Positions 8,138-16,507 of a stretch of DNA of 46,013 nucleotides are shown piece by piece; the stretch's first letter is position 1; each line of letters opens with the position of its first letter. The stretch comes from JAZDJP01 sp043803805 (GTDB lineage: Bacteria > Planctomycetota > JAZDJP01). The DNA lies in assembly GCA_043803805.1 (NCBI GenBank), contig JAZDJP010000043.1, positions 1-46,013 of the forward strand, read 5' to 3'. The notes under the pieces were generated by a model, which saw nothing but the letters and a program-made list of their open reading frames with translations, was not told the DNA's origin and ran no database searches. The position numbers and the translations under genes were made by a program.

Positions 8138-10627
8138 TCACGGCGCCGGGCACTCGGCGGTGAGCGCGTAGACCAGCTTGGCGCGGAGCACCCGGCGGTT
8201 GAGCATGTCCGAGACGTAAACCGCCTCGTCGGTGGCCGCGACGTAGGCCGGCCAGGCGAAGGCGATCTCCGGCTCGGGAATCTTGCTGCCGGGGCCGGCG
8301 CTGTCGGCGTTGCCGTAGCGGCCGATGCGCGTCAGTTCGTTGCCCGCGCTGTCCAGCACCCGCACCGAGAAGCGGGCTACGTCCGGGACGAAGACCCGGT
8401 CGAATCCGTCCAGGTCGAAACGGGGCGTGAAGCAAGCACAACACATACGGCTGGGGGCCGTGCTTACCGGCGAGATCCCCGGGAAAAAGCCGGTGAGCTG
8501 GCCGGTAATGCGGAATTGCCCGCTGGAGCCCATCACGCCAACTACGCCTTCGTTCGGCGGATTTTTCTCGTAGAAGACCGCTTTGCCGCCCTCCGGCCCG
8601 AACTTGAGGATGCTACCGCAGATCTGCTGGTAAGGGCGCGCCTCCAGCGCGGGCAACGACCTGAAAGGCTCCGGCAGGGGAGCGTCCGCCGGCCTGACGT
8701 GCTCGCTCACATAGAAGTTCCCGGCGCGGTCGGCGCGTATCCCGCCCCCGCCGAAGGAAAGGGTTACGACCTTCTGGCGCTTGGGCTTGCCGTCCGGGTC
8801 GAAGACATCCAACATGACGCCTTCGCCCTTGTTCTTGTTGCCGTCAAAGCGCAGCACCAGGAGGTCGCCATTGGGGGCGATGCTCAGCCCGCGAACCCCG
8901 CGCATGTGCCCGCCGTCAACGTAGGCTTTCAGGTCGATGGTTGAGCCGCCGCCTAGGAACGGCGCCGGCTTGCCGTCGTGCCCGTAACGTGTAATCTGCG
9001 TGGTTTCGGGCCACTTTAAGGAGTAAGCATAAATGCGGCCTTGGCGATCAATGGCCGCATCGGCCGCATCGAAGGGCAGCACCTCCGGGGCTCCGCCGGC
9101 GGCTTTGAGGCGCAACATCTTCTCGTGCGCCCAGTCGCGGACGTATATCTCCTCGCGCGTCCGGTCGGCGGCGACATACATCGGCCGCACCAAGCCGTCA
9201 ATGCTGGAGCCGGCCACGACCGTTTTTCTAAGCTCCTTCCCATCTTCGACACGCCAGAGTTCACCTTGACCCTTGCTTGTATCCAAGCCGACCCACAGCG
9301 CCGCCGGCTCGGCGGAGCCGTCGACCGCCAGCACAGCCCGGCGGTCAGCCGGCAGGGCCAGCTCGCCCTGCGCCGGCTCCTTCCACGATGGGAAGCGCAG
9401 TAGCTTCCCGCCGGTGCGATATTTCTCGTTCGCCGCCCCGGAAACCACGTACAGCGTGCCCTTCTTGGAATCCACGGCCAGCCGCCCGGGCTTGGGCACG
9501 GCAAGCTCTCCCACGAACTGGCCGTCGGGCGCAAAGACCGCCACGCGGTCGTTGCCCCAATCGGCAACGTAGATCTGGCCCTTGGCGTCAGCCGCGACAC
9601 CCGCCGGGTCGTTCAGGTGCTTTTCGCCGCCGCCCGTCTTGAAGGGCTCGCCAACGAGCACCTTGGCCGGGCCCTTCTCGTCCAGGCCCACGCTGACTAC
9701 TACGTTTCGGGGAGTGGCCTTCCGGCGGTCGGCCGGGTCGGGACCAAACATCCCGGTCGCGTAGACAGTCTTGCCATCCGGGCTGGCCGCCAAGTGCACC
9801 GGGCCGGGGTTGGGCTGGCCGTCGATGAGCAGCGCGCCCCGGTAGCCCCTGGCCGGAGGCGCCCCGTCGGCCACGCACAGGCTCATAAGCCGCAATTCCG
9901 TGACACGACCACAGCCCCAATCCGCCGGAGTGCTGGCGAAGACGAGTTCCTCTCCGGCCACGCACATGGTCTGCCACGAAAGATCCCACGTCAGCGGGTA
10001 GAGGCTTTGGAATGGGTAGCCCACCTTGGGGATCATCTCGCCCGGGGCGGCCTCTACCCATAGCGGCTTGACCTGCTCGCGGGGCGCGTCGGCCGGGTAG
10101 GGCATGAGCGTCTTGACATATTTCCCGTCACGGCCGAAAACCTGAATCTCCGGCGAACTCCGAACGGAGTAGTCGCCGTAGTTGAGGACATAGACATTGC
10201 CTTTGGCGTCGCAGGCCAGGCCGAGGACGCCGCCGATGATCTGCGGTTGCCAGCCCAGTACCTTGTCGAACCTGGCATCCAGCCCCAGGCCGACCTTGAT
10301 CTTGCACCCGCTCGACGCGGATTTGCCGGCATCGTCCTTGCGATCCCACTCGATCGATTGAACCAGTCCCTTCTGGAAAGGCTCCGGAGACGTGTCGCCG
10401 AGCAATCCCGCGGCGATGTGCCGCACGATCTTTCCCGCGCCGTCCTCCACCCACACCGCCGCGTCGCAGGAGGCCTTCACGGAAAAACTGACTGTCACCT
10501 TGTCGCCTGCGGACTTGGCGTCGGGCGCGGAGGCGAAGCCCGGCGGCTCGGCGGCCGCTACCCAGGAAAGCAGCGAAAAAACAATTACCACGGGATACCA
10601 TCTACGCGCGATGATCATGTCCACCAT
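8138..10627 (-). CDS. Secreted NHL beta-propeller protein (paralog 4)
   Basis: 829 residues from the ATG at 10627, which follows GGAGGTGTGAG; the ATG is 1 bp after the amidohydrolase stop, so translation is probably coupled. The leader (MVDMIIARRWYPVVIVFSLLSWVAAAEPP) is a signal peptide but unlike the MTRFHGW leader of its sisters. The FlgD-like domain (residues 38-125) and about eight NHL blades match paralog 5 closely (LACDAKGNVYVLNYGDYSV, GVAADAKGQIYVADWGNDRV, CFTPRFDLDGFDRVFVPDVA). The C-terminus is YALTAECPAP. The mobile PVLSGVEG insert is absent (DDAGKSASSGCKIKVG). Longer upstream starts exist but overlap the amidohydrolase and lack a ribosome site. Function is inferred as extracytoplasmic binding; no catalytic residues are recognised. 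Confidence 0.85.
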   Translation of the reverse strand: MVDMIIARRWYPVVIVFSLLSWVAAAEPPGFASAPDAKSAGDKVTVSFSVKASCDAAVWVEDGAGKIVRHIAAGLLGDTSPEPFQKGLVQSIEWDRKDDAGKSASSGCKIKVGLGLDARFDKVLGWQPQIIGGVLGLACDAKGNVYVLNYGDYSVRSSPEIQVFGRDGKYVKTLMPYPADAPREQVKPLWVEAAPGEMIPKVGYPFQSLYPLTWDLSWQTMCVAGEELVFASTPADWGCGRVTELRLMSLCVADGAPPARGYRGALLIDGQPNPGPVHLAASPDGKTVYATGMFGPDPADRRKATPRNVVVSVGLDEKGPAKVLVGEPFKTGGGEKHLNDPAGVAADAKGQIYVADWGNDRVAVFAPDGQFVGELAVPKPGRLAVDSKKGTLYVVSGAANEKYRTGGKLLRFPSWKEPAQGELALPADRRAVLAVDGSAEPAALWVGLDTSKGQGELWRVEDGKELRKTVVAGSSIDGLVRPMYVAADRTREEIYVRDWAHEKMLRLKAAGGAPEVLPFDAADAAIDRQGRIYAYSLKWPETTQITRYGHDGKPAPFLGGGSTIDLKAYVDGGHMRGVRGLSIAPNGDLLVLRFDGNKNKGEGVMLDVFDPDGKPKRQKVVTLSFGGGGIRADRAGNFYVSEHVRPADAPLPEPFRSLPALEARPYQQICGSILKFGPEGGKAVFYEKNPPNEGVVGVMGSSGQFRITGQLTGFFPGISPVSTAPSRMCCACFTPRFDLDGFDRVFVPDVARFSVRVLDSAGNELTRIGRYGNADSAGPGSKIPEPEIAFAWPAYVAATDEAVYVSDMLNRRVLRAKLVYALTAECPAP

Positions 10628-10628
10628 C

Positions 10629-12161
10629 TCACACCTCCAGTTTTCCATAGACGGCCCGACCCCCGACGCAGGTCGCCACCACGGGCACGTCGCGCAGTCT
10701 CCGCGGCGGCACGCGTAGCGGGTCCTCCCCCAGCACCACGAAGTCTGCCAGGCAGCCCGGGCGGATCCGGCCGGCCAGGCCGGCAAAGGGCGAGTGGTCC
10801 GCGCCCGCGGAGGTGTAAGCGCGCAACGCGGCCTCCACCGGAATCCGCACCGACGACGACGGGAAGGAGCAGGCCTCGCCGATCCCGAAGAGCGGCCCGG
10901 CGGGCATCCCGTCCGAGCCGAAGACCAGATCCGCCCCGGCGGCCAGCACCCGGGCGAAGGGGTTCATGCGCGGGAGCGCCCCGCGGCCCAGGCGCTTCTC
11001 GTAGAGTCCGCTCCGGTGCTGCCACTTGAGGAAGTTGGGTTGCATGGAAAGCACCACCCCGGCGCGCGCCGCCCGGCGGATATGCCCCGGCGTGATCTGC
11101 TCGGCATGCTCGATGCGGTCGCGCCCGCGCCGCGGCCGGCCGGCGCGCTCCAGCGCCCAGAGCGCGTTCCCGATGGCGACCTCGCCGATGGCGTGCACCG
11201 CCGCCGGAAAGCCGCGGGCGTGGGCCTTGCGCACCGCCGCCAGGAGATCCCGGCGGCCGAGGATCTCCAGGCCGCGGCCGGCCGCGTCGCGGTAGTCCTC
11301 GGCCAGCAGCGCGGAGCGCGCGCCGATCGATCCGTCGGCGAAGAGCTTGACCGGCCCGAGCCGCGCCCACTCGTCCCCCTGGCCCCAGCGCCGGCCCGCC
11401 AGCGCCCCGTCGAGATCACCGTGGGGCATGAGCAAGACGATCCGCGGGCCAGCCGGCACACCCGCGAAGCAGGTTCGAAGATGCTCCGCCGCTTCGGCGT
11501 TCATGACGATATCGTGGACCATGGTGATGCCCAGTTCGGCCGAGCGCCGGGCAGCGGCGGCCAGCCGGGCGCGGAGGCTTTCCTGTCGCCGCCGGCGCTC
11601 CAGGACCGGCGCCAAGGCCGCCCCGGCGTCAATGAAGCGCCCGGTGGGGCGCCCTTGGCGGTCGCGCTCCACGCCGGGGTCCCCCGAGGCCAGGTCCAGT
11701 TTGGCCAGCCCGGCGGAGTTGGAAACCAGCAGGTGGCCGTCCACCCGCCAGGCGAAGACCGGCCGGGCGCGCGAGACGCTGTCCAGGTCGCGCCGGGTGA
11801 TCTCGGCGCGCTCCGCCCACAGGCTCTCGTCCCAGGCGCGGGCCAGCAGCCACGTGCCGGGGGGCAGGGCGGCGGCCAGCCGGCGCATCTCGGCCAGCGC
11901 GGCGGCGCGGCTCCGACATTCGGAGAGGTCGCCGCCCGGCGCGGTGTTGAAGGCCTGGTGGCAGTGGGCGTCGCAGAAGCCGGGCAGGACCGTCCGGCCC
12001 CGGAGGTCGAGGCGCTCGGCCCGGTCGCCGGCCGCGCGGCGGGCGCCGCCTGCCGGGCCGACGTAGGCGAACCGCCCGCCGCGCACCACAAAGGCCTCGG
12101 CGCGGGGCTGCGCGCGGTCCATGGTCAGGACCGCGGCGTTCTCGAAAAGCCGGGCGGTCAC
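10629..12161 (-). CDS. YtcJ-like metal-dependent amidohydrolase (Amidohydro_3)
   Basis: 510 residues from a GTG at 12161 (preceded by GAGAGGGG). It has the N-terminal beta-sandwich start, LPGFCDAHCHQAF with the metal-binding H66-x-H68, the KLFADGSIGARSA segment typical of YtcJ proteins, HAIGEVAIGNAL, RIEHAEQITPG and FGSDGMPAGP with the late catalytic Asp. The C-terminus LADFVVLGEDPL...GGRAVYG is family-typical. There is no signal peptide, so it is cytoplasmic. YtcJ relatives hydrolyse amides, carbamates or formamides; the substrate here is unknown, and removal of an N-acyl group from an imported sugar is a guess. It lies 67 bp after one NHL gene and 1 bp before the next. Confidence 0.88.
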   Translation of the reverse strand: MTARLFENAAVLTMDRAQPRAEAFVVRGGRFAYVGPAGGARRAAGDRAERLDLRGRTVLPGFCDAHCHQAFNTAPGGDLSECRSRAAALAEMRRLAAALPPGTWLLARAWDESLWAERAEITRRDLDSVSRARPVFAWRVDGHLLVSNSAGLAKLDLASGDPGVERDRQGRPTGRFIDAGAALAPVLERRRRQESLRARLAAAARRSAELGITMVHDIVMNAEAAEHLRTCFAGVPAGPRIVLLMPHGDLDGALAGRRWGQGDEWARLGPVKLFADGSIGARSALLAEDYRDAAGRGLEILGRRDLLAAVRKAHARGFPAAVHAIGEVAIGNALWALERAGRPRRGRDRIEHAEQITPGHIRRAARAGVVLSMQPNFLKWQHRSGLYEKRLGRGALPRMNPFARVLAAGADLVFGSDGMPAGPLFGIGEACSFPSSSVRIPVEAALRAYTSAGADHSPFAGLAGRIRPGCLADFVVLGEDPLRVPPRRLRDVPVVATCVGGRAVYGKLEV

Positions 12162-12228
12162 GGCCGGCCCCTCTCCCGCGGGGCGGGCGCGGCAAGCAAG
12201 AGACGTGTCTTTTTCACCGATTTTCTCC

Positions 12229-14664
12229 TCACGGCGCCGGGCATTCCGCCGTGGCGGCGTAGACAAGTTTGGCCCGCAGCACACGACGGTTGAGCATGTC
12301 CGAGACGTAGACGGCCTCGTCGGACACGGCCACGTGCTGGGGCCAGCCCAGGGAAATCTCCGGGCTCGGCACGCTGCTGCCCGGCCCCTGCGAGTCCATG
12401 TTCCCGTAGCCGCCGAAGCGGCCGAGCGCGTTGCCGCCGGCGTCCAGGACCGTCACCGAGAAGCGCAGCACGTCCGGCGTGAATATCCGCCCGAAGCCGT
12501 CCAAGTCGAATCGCGGCGTGAAGCAGGCACAGTCGCGGGAGGAACCCGAAGTGGATACCTCCGGGTATTCCCAAAGTAGTTTGGGCTCGCCACCCGCGCC
12601 AGGAGGGGTGAATTTGAACAGGCTGCCGTTGGCCCGCTGGTAGCATTTGGGCAGGTCCGCGACCCCCTTGAAGGCGTCCCGGAGCTTCCCGTTGGTGTCC
12701 GACACGTAGATGTTTCCCTGGCGGTCCACCCTGACGCCGCCGGCGAACACGCTCATCTTCAGCATGCGTTCGAACTTGCGGGCGCCCTTGGCGTCGAAGA
12801 CGTCCAGGGCGACATAGGTCTGCTTGGAGGTGTGGCCGCTGGCGTAGAGCAGCGCGTAGACGTCCCCGGCGGGCGAGACGCACAGCCCGCGCACGCCCCG
12901 GCTCTTTTCTCCCCGGCCCAGCTCGTCGCCGGGAAAGCCGATCTCGTTCTTGCCGGTGGCGGCGAAGGGAACCGGCTTCTCATCGCGGTCGAAGCGCGCG
13001 ACCACGCCCTCGCGGTTGGCGAAGTAGAGAAAACCGTCGGGGCCGACGGCGACGTCCGACGGCCCGGCGGAGGGGCTCTCCTTGAACTTCAGGTCCTGCC
13101 GGGTCCCCGTCCGTCCGTCGAACCGCACCCACCCGATCCGGTCCGAGTAATCACGGACGTAGAGTTCCTCGCGCGCGCGGTCCACGGCCAGGTACATCGG
13201 CCGGCAGAGGCCTTGCTGATAAGGGAAGAGTTCCTTCGGCTCCTCGGCCTTCGCGCCGCGGTCCACGAACTGCACCAGTCCTCCGGGAATCCCGCCCACC
13301 AAGAGCACCGGAGGATCGACGCCGGCGTCGAGGACCAGATTGCCCGAGGAGAAGCAGCGGGGCAGGTCCACGGACCACTCCTGGCGGCCGTTCTTCAAGC
13401 CGTCGAGCTTGATCAGTTTCTTGACTTCCCAGGCCCGTCCGTACCAGTTCGCGGGGGTTTCCTTTTCATCTCTCGATGTGGCGGTGAGCACATAGATGGC
13501 GCCGGTCTTGGGATGCACGGCAACCTTGTCGGGGAACTCCACCGTGGCGGCGCCGATGAATTTGCCCTCCGGGTCGAGAGCCACCACGCGGTGGTTGAAG
13601 TGGTCGGCGACGTAGAGCCGGCCCTCCGGGTCGATGGCTAAGCCACGGGGATCGTTGAAGTGCTTCTCATCGCTACCCTCCTGGCCGGCCTCACCGGCGA
13701 AGACCGCGGGCTCGCCCTTCTCCTCCCACGTCGTCCGGTAGATGACGGGCCGGGCCGCCTCCTTCCCTTTCTGATTCTGACGCAGGCCGCTGAAATATAT
13801 CCGCTTGCCATCCGGGCTGAGGCACAAGTGGACCCGACCGTCGGCGCTCTTCGCGGAGAGCAGCGGCCCGAGGTAAGAGCCCTTCGGCACGCTCCCGTCC
13901 GCCCCGATCAGCAGGAGGCGCCCGTCCCCGTGTAGCCAGCCCAGCGGGCCGACCAGAGCTACCCGGCCGTCCGGCAGGACCGTAAGGGAGTTGCCACAGG
14001 TTGAGAAATCAGAATTGTAGCCGGGATACAGGTCGAGGTAAAGGGTGTCATGGATCTTCGGCTGCCTCCCCTGGCCAGGGAAACTCACGAAGCCCAGGCC
14101 GGCGATGGCCTCGTCCGGGAGATTGGCCGGATAGGGCATGATGGTCCGCAGATACTTGCCCTCCCGGGTGAAGACCTGAACGGTGGGGGAAGTGAAATAC
14201 GTCTCGTTGGTGGTCAGGACGTATATCTCGCCCTTGGGACCGAGGTCGAAGCCCTGGACCCAACCGATCTTCTGGCCGTTCCACCCCAGAATCTTGTCAA
14301 ACTTGGTGCCCAGCCCCAGGCCGACCTTGACCTTGCAGCCGGCCGGCGCCGGCTGGCCGGCGTCGTCCTTGCCCTCCCATTCGAGTTCCTGGCCCAGGCC
14401 TTTCTTGAAGGGCTCGGGCGGATTCTCGCCGAGCATCCCTGCGGCGATGTGGCGGACGATCTTCCCCGCGCCGTCCTCCACCCACACCGCCGCATCGCAG
14501 GAGGTTTTCACGGAAAAGCTGATCGTCACCTTATCTCCGGACGCCTTGGCGCTGGGCGGCTGGGCGAAGCCCGGCGGCTCCGCAGCCATGGTAGCCGTTC
14601 CAGCGAAGAGCAGGGCTCCAATGCACAAACCCATCAGAAGCAACCATCCATGAAAACGAATCAT
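12229..14664 (-). CDS. Secreted NHL beta-propeller protein (paralog 3)
   Basis: 811 residues; the start at 14664 follows GGAGGAGAAAAGAAC. The leader MIRFHGWLLLMGLCIGALL is nearly identical to that of the GH123-like gene at 2210. A FlgD-like domain (AVWVEDGAGKIVRHIAAG, LEWEGKDDAGQ) is followed by diverged blades (GFDLGPKGEIYVLTTNETYF, GLAIDPEGRLYVADHFNHRV, FDLDGFGRIFTPDVLRFSV). The C-terminus is YAATAECPAP. The middle blades differ from paralogs 4 and 5 much more than the two ends do, as expected if ends are kept alike by recombination or shared function. Secreted or periplasmic location is predicted. It lies 15 bp after paralog 2. Confidence 0.85.
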   Translation of the reverse strand: MIRFHGWLLLMGLCIGALLFAGTATMAAEPPGFAQPPSAKASGDKVTISFSVKTSCDAAVWVEDGAGKIVRHIAAGMLGENPPEPFKKGLGQELEWEGKDDAGQPAPAGCKVKVGLGLGTKFDKILGWNGQKIGWVQGFDLGPKGEIYVLTTNETYFTSPTVQVFTREGKYLRTIMPYPANLPDEAIAGLGFVSFPGQGRQPKIHDTLYLDLYPGYNSDFSTCGNSLTVLPDGRVALVGPLGWLHGDGRLLLIGADGSVPKGSYLGPLLSAKSADGRVHLCLSPDGKRIYFSGLRQNQKGKEAARPVIYRTTWEEKGEPAVFAGEAGQEGSDEKHFNDPRGLAIDPEGRLYVADHFNHRVVALDPEGKFIGAATVEFPDKVAVHPKTGAIYVLTATSRDEKETPANWYGRAWEVKKLIKLDGLKNGRQEWSVDLPRCFSSGNLVLDAGVDPPVLLVGGIPGGLVQFVDRGAKAEEPKELFPYQQGLCRPMYLAVDRAREELYVRDYSDRIGWVRFDGRTGTRQDLKFKESPSAGPSDVAVGPDGFLYFANREGVVARFDRDEKPVPFAATGKNEIGFPGDELGRGEKSRGVRGLCVSPAGDVYALLYASGHTSKQTYVALDVFDAKGARKFERMLKMSVFAGGVRVDRQGNIYVSDTNGKLRDAFKGVADLPKCYQRANGSLFKFTPPGAGGEPKLLWEYPEVSTSGSSRDCACFTPRFDLDGFGRIFTPDVLRFSVTVLDAGGNALGRFGGYGNMDSQGPGSSVPSPEISLGWPQHVAVSDEAVYVSDMLNRRVLRAKLVYAATAECPAP

Positions 14665-14679
14665 GTTCTTTTCTCCTCC

Positions 14680-16494
14680 CTATGGCGCCGGGCATTCCGC
14701 CGTGGCGGCGTAGACAAGTTTGGCCCGGAGTACCCGGCGGTTGACCATGTCCGAGACGTAGACGGCCTCGTCGGTCACCGCCACGTAAGCCGGCCAGGCG
14801 AAAGCGATCTCCGGCTCGGGGATCTTGCTGCCGGGGCCGGCCGAGTCGGCGTTGCCGTAGGAGCCGATGCGGGCCAGCTCGTTCCCGGCGGAGTCGAGCA
14901 CCTTCACCGAGAAGCGCGGCACCTCCGGGGCGAAGATCCGGTCGAAGCCGTCCAGGTCGAAGCGCGGCACGTAGCAGGTGCAATCGCCCCACCCCGAGCC
15001 GGTGGGGGCGATTGCTGGGTAGAAACCACGCAACTCGCCGGTGATCCGGACGGGCTGCTCACCGCTCCAATGCACATTGACTCCCCGCTCGCCCTCATCC
15101 GGCGCTTTGGTTCCTCGCGGATAGACGGTGACCTGCCCGCCCTTGGGGCCGAACTTGAGGATGCTCCCGTAGATGTAGCGGTAGATGTTCCGAGCCTTTC
15201 CCTGGATTTCCTTGAACTCGGGCGGCACCGGCTGGTCCGGGGGCATGACGTCCTCGGCAACCAGGATGTTCCCGGCGCGGTCCGCGCGCACGCCGCCCGA
15301 GCCGGCGGTCAGCTTGAGCACGCCGGCGGCCTTGACCTTGCCGTCCGGGGAATAGACATCCAGAAGCACGTTTCCCCAAGGGTCGCCTGCCTTGCCGGGC
15401 AGGCCGTGGCCTGACCCTCCCTGCACGCCGGAGTAGTGCATGATATAAATGTCCCCGGCCGGCGAGACGCCCAGGCCGCGCACGCCGCGGAGGTTTCCCC
15501 CGCGGAGCGTGCCGATGATCTTGTCGTCCAGGACGCCCAGTTCCTTGCCGTCCCGGTCAAGGTGGACCAGCTTGTTGTCGGACTGGTGGCCGTAGAGCGT
15601 CCCGTCGGGCGCGGCGGCCAGGTCGGCAACGTTCTTCATCGGCAGCGCGGTCATCTCGCCGGTCCGGCCGTCGAAGCGCGTCCACCTGGCACCCTCCCAT
15701 TGGCGGACGAAAATCTCCTCGCGAGTCCGGCTGGCAACGAGGTGCATGGGGCGGAAGAGCCCCTTGCCCGCGGAGGGCGCGACTTTGCCCCCGGGGGTCA
15801 GCGTGAGGGGCTCGCCGGATATCTTGACGACGCTTTCCCAGGACTGGCCCCCCTGCTTGGGGCCGAGGGGATAGAGCGCTTGAAACAAGTGGTATACTTT
15901 GGGAATGCGTCTGCCGGGCGCGATCTCCACCCAGTAGTCCTTGACCTGCTCCGGAGGAACATTCGCCGCCCAGGGCAGGAGTGTGCGCAGGTACTTGCCC
16001 GCCGGGTCGAACACCATCACCTGCGGGGAGCTGCGATCGTCGTAGTCGTCATGGGTGATGACGTAGGTGTTGCCCTTCTCGTCGGTGGCCGTGCCCGCGA
16101 CCTCTCCGACCGTGCCGGGGTCGTAACCCAGCAGACGGTCGAATTTCGCTGAGAGGCCCAGCCCGACCTTGACCTTGAGTCCCGCGGTCGAGAGCTTCTT
16201 CCCCGCGTCGTCCTTGCCGTCCCACTCGATGGCCTGGCTCAGGCCCTTCTGGAAGGGCGCGGGGGCCTTGTCGCCCAAGAGCCCGGCGGCGATGTGCCGC
16301 ACGACCTTCCCCGCACCGTCCTCCACCCACACCGCCGCATCGCAGGGGGCCTTCACGGAAAAACTGATCGTTATCTTGTCGCCGGCCGCCTTGGCCGAAG
16401 GCGGCTGGGCGAAGCCCGGCGGCTCGGCGGCCATGGTAGCCGTTCCAACGAAGAGCAGGATTCCCACGCACAACCCCATCAGAAAACGCGTCAT
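14680..16494 (-). CDS. Short secreted NHL beta-propeller protein (paralog 2)
   Basis: 604 residues; the start at 16494 follows AAAGGAGAAAAAAC. The signal peptide is MTRFLMGLCVGILLFVGTATMA; it lacks five residues present in sister leaders, an in-frame 15-bp deletion. The FlgD-like domain is complete. After the first blade (TATDEKGNTYVITHDDYDDR) about 200 residues found in paralogs 3-5 are missing, so it would have fewer blades. It keeps the late blades (GVRGLGVSPAGDIYIMHYSG, GVRADRAGNILVAEDV, FDLDGFDRIFAPEVPRFSV) and the C-terminus YAATAECPAP, here ended by TAG instead of TGA. It starts 13 bp after the sigma-NHL fusion, which makes cotranscription with that regulator likely. Confidence 0.85.
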   Translation of the reverse strand: MTRFLMGLCVGILLFVGTATMAAEPPGFAQPPSAKAAGDKITISFSVKAPCDAAVWVEDGAGKVVRHIAAGLLGDKAPAPFQKGLSQAIEWDGKDDAGKKLSTAGLKVKVGLGLSAKFDRLLGYDPGTVGEVAGTATDEKGNTYVITHDDYDDRSSPQVMVFDPAGKYLRTLLPWAANVPPEQVKDYWVEIAPGRRIPKVYHLFQALYPLGPKQGGQSWESVVKISGEPLTLTPGGKVAPSAGKGLFRPMHLVASRTREEIFVRQWEGARWTRFDGRTGEMTALPMKNVADLAAAPDGTLYGHQSDNKLVHLDRDGKELGVLDDKIIGTLRGGNLRGVRGLGVSPAGDIYIMHYSGVQGGSGHGLPGKAGDPWGNVLLDVYSPDGKVKAAGVLKLTAGSGGVRADRAGNILVAEDVMPPDQPVPPEFKEIQGKARNIYRYIYGSILKFGPKGGQVTVYPRGTKAPDEGERGVNVHWSGEQPVRITGELRGFYPAIAPTGSGWGDCTCYVPRFDLDGFDRIFAPEVPRFSVKVLDSAGNELARIGSYGNADSAGPGSKIPEPEIAFAWPAYVAVTDEAVYVSDMVNRRVLRAKLVYAATAECPAP

Positions 16495-16507
16495 GTTTTT
16501 TCTCCTT

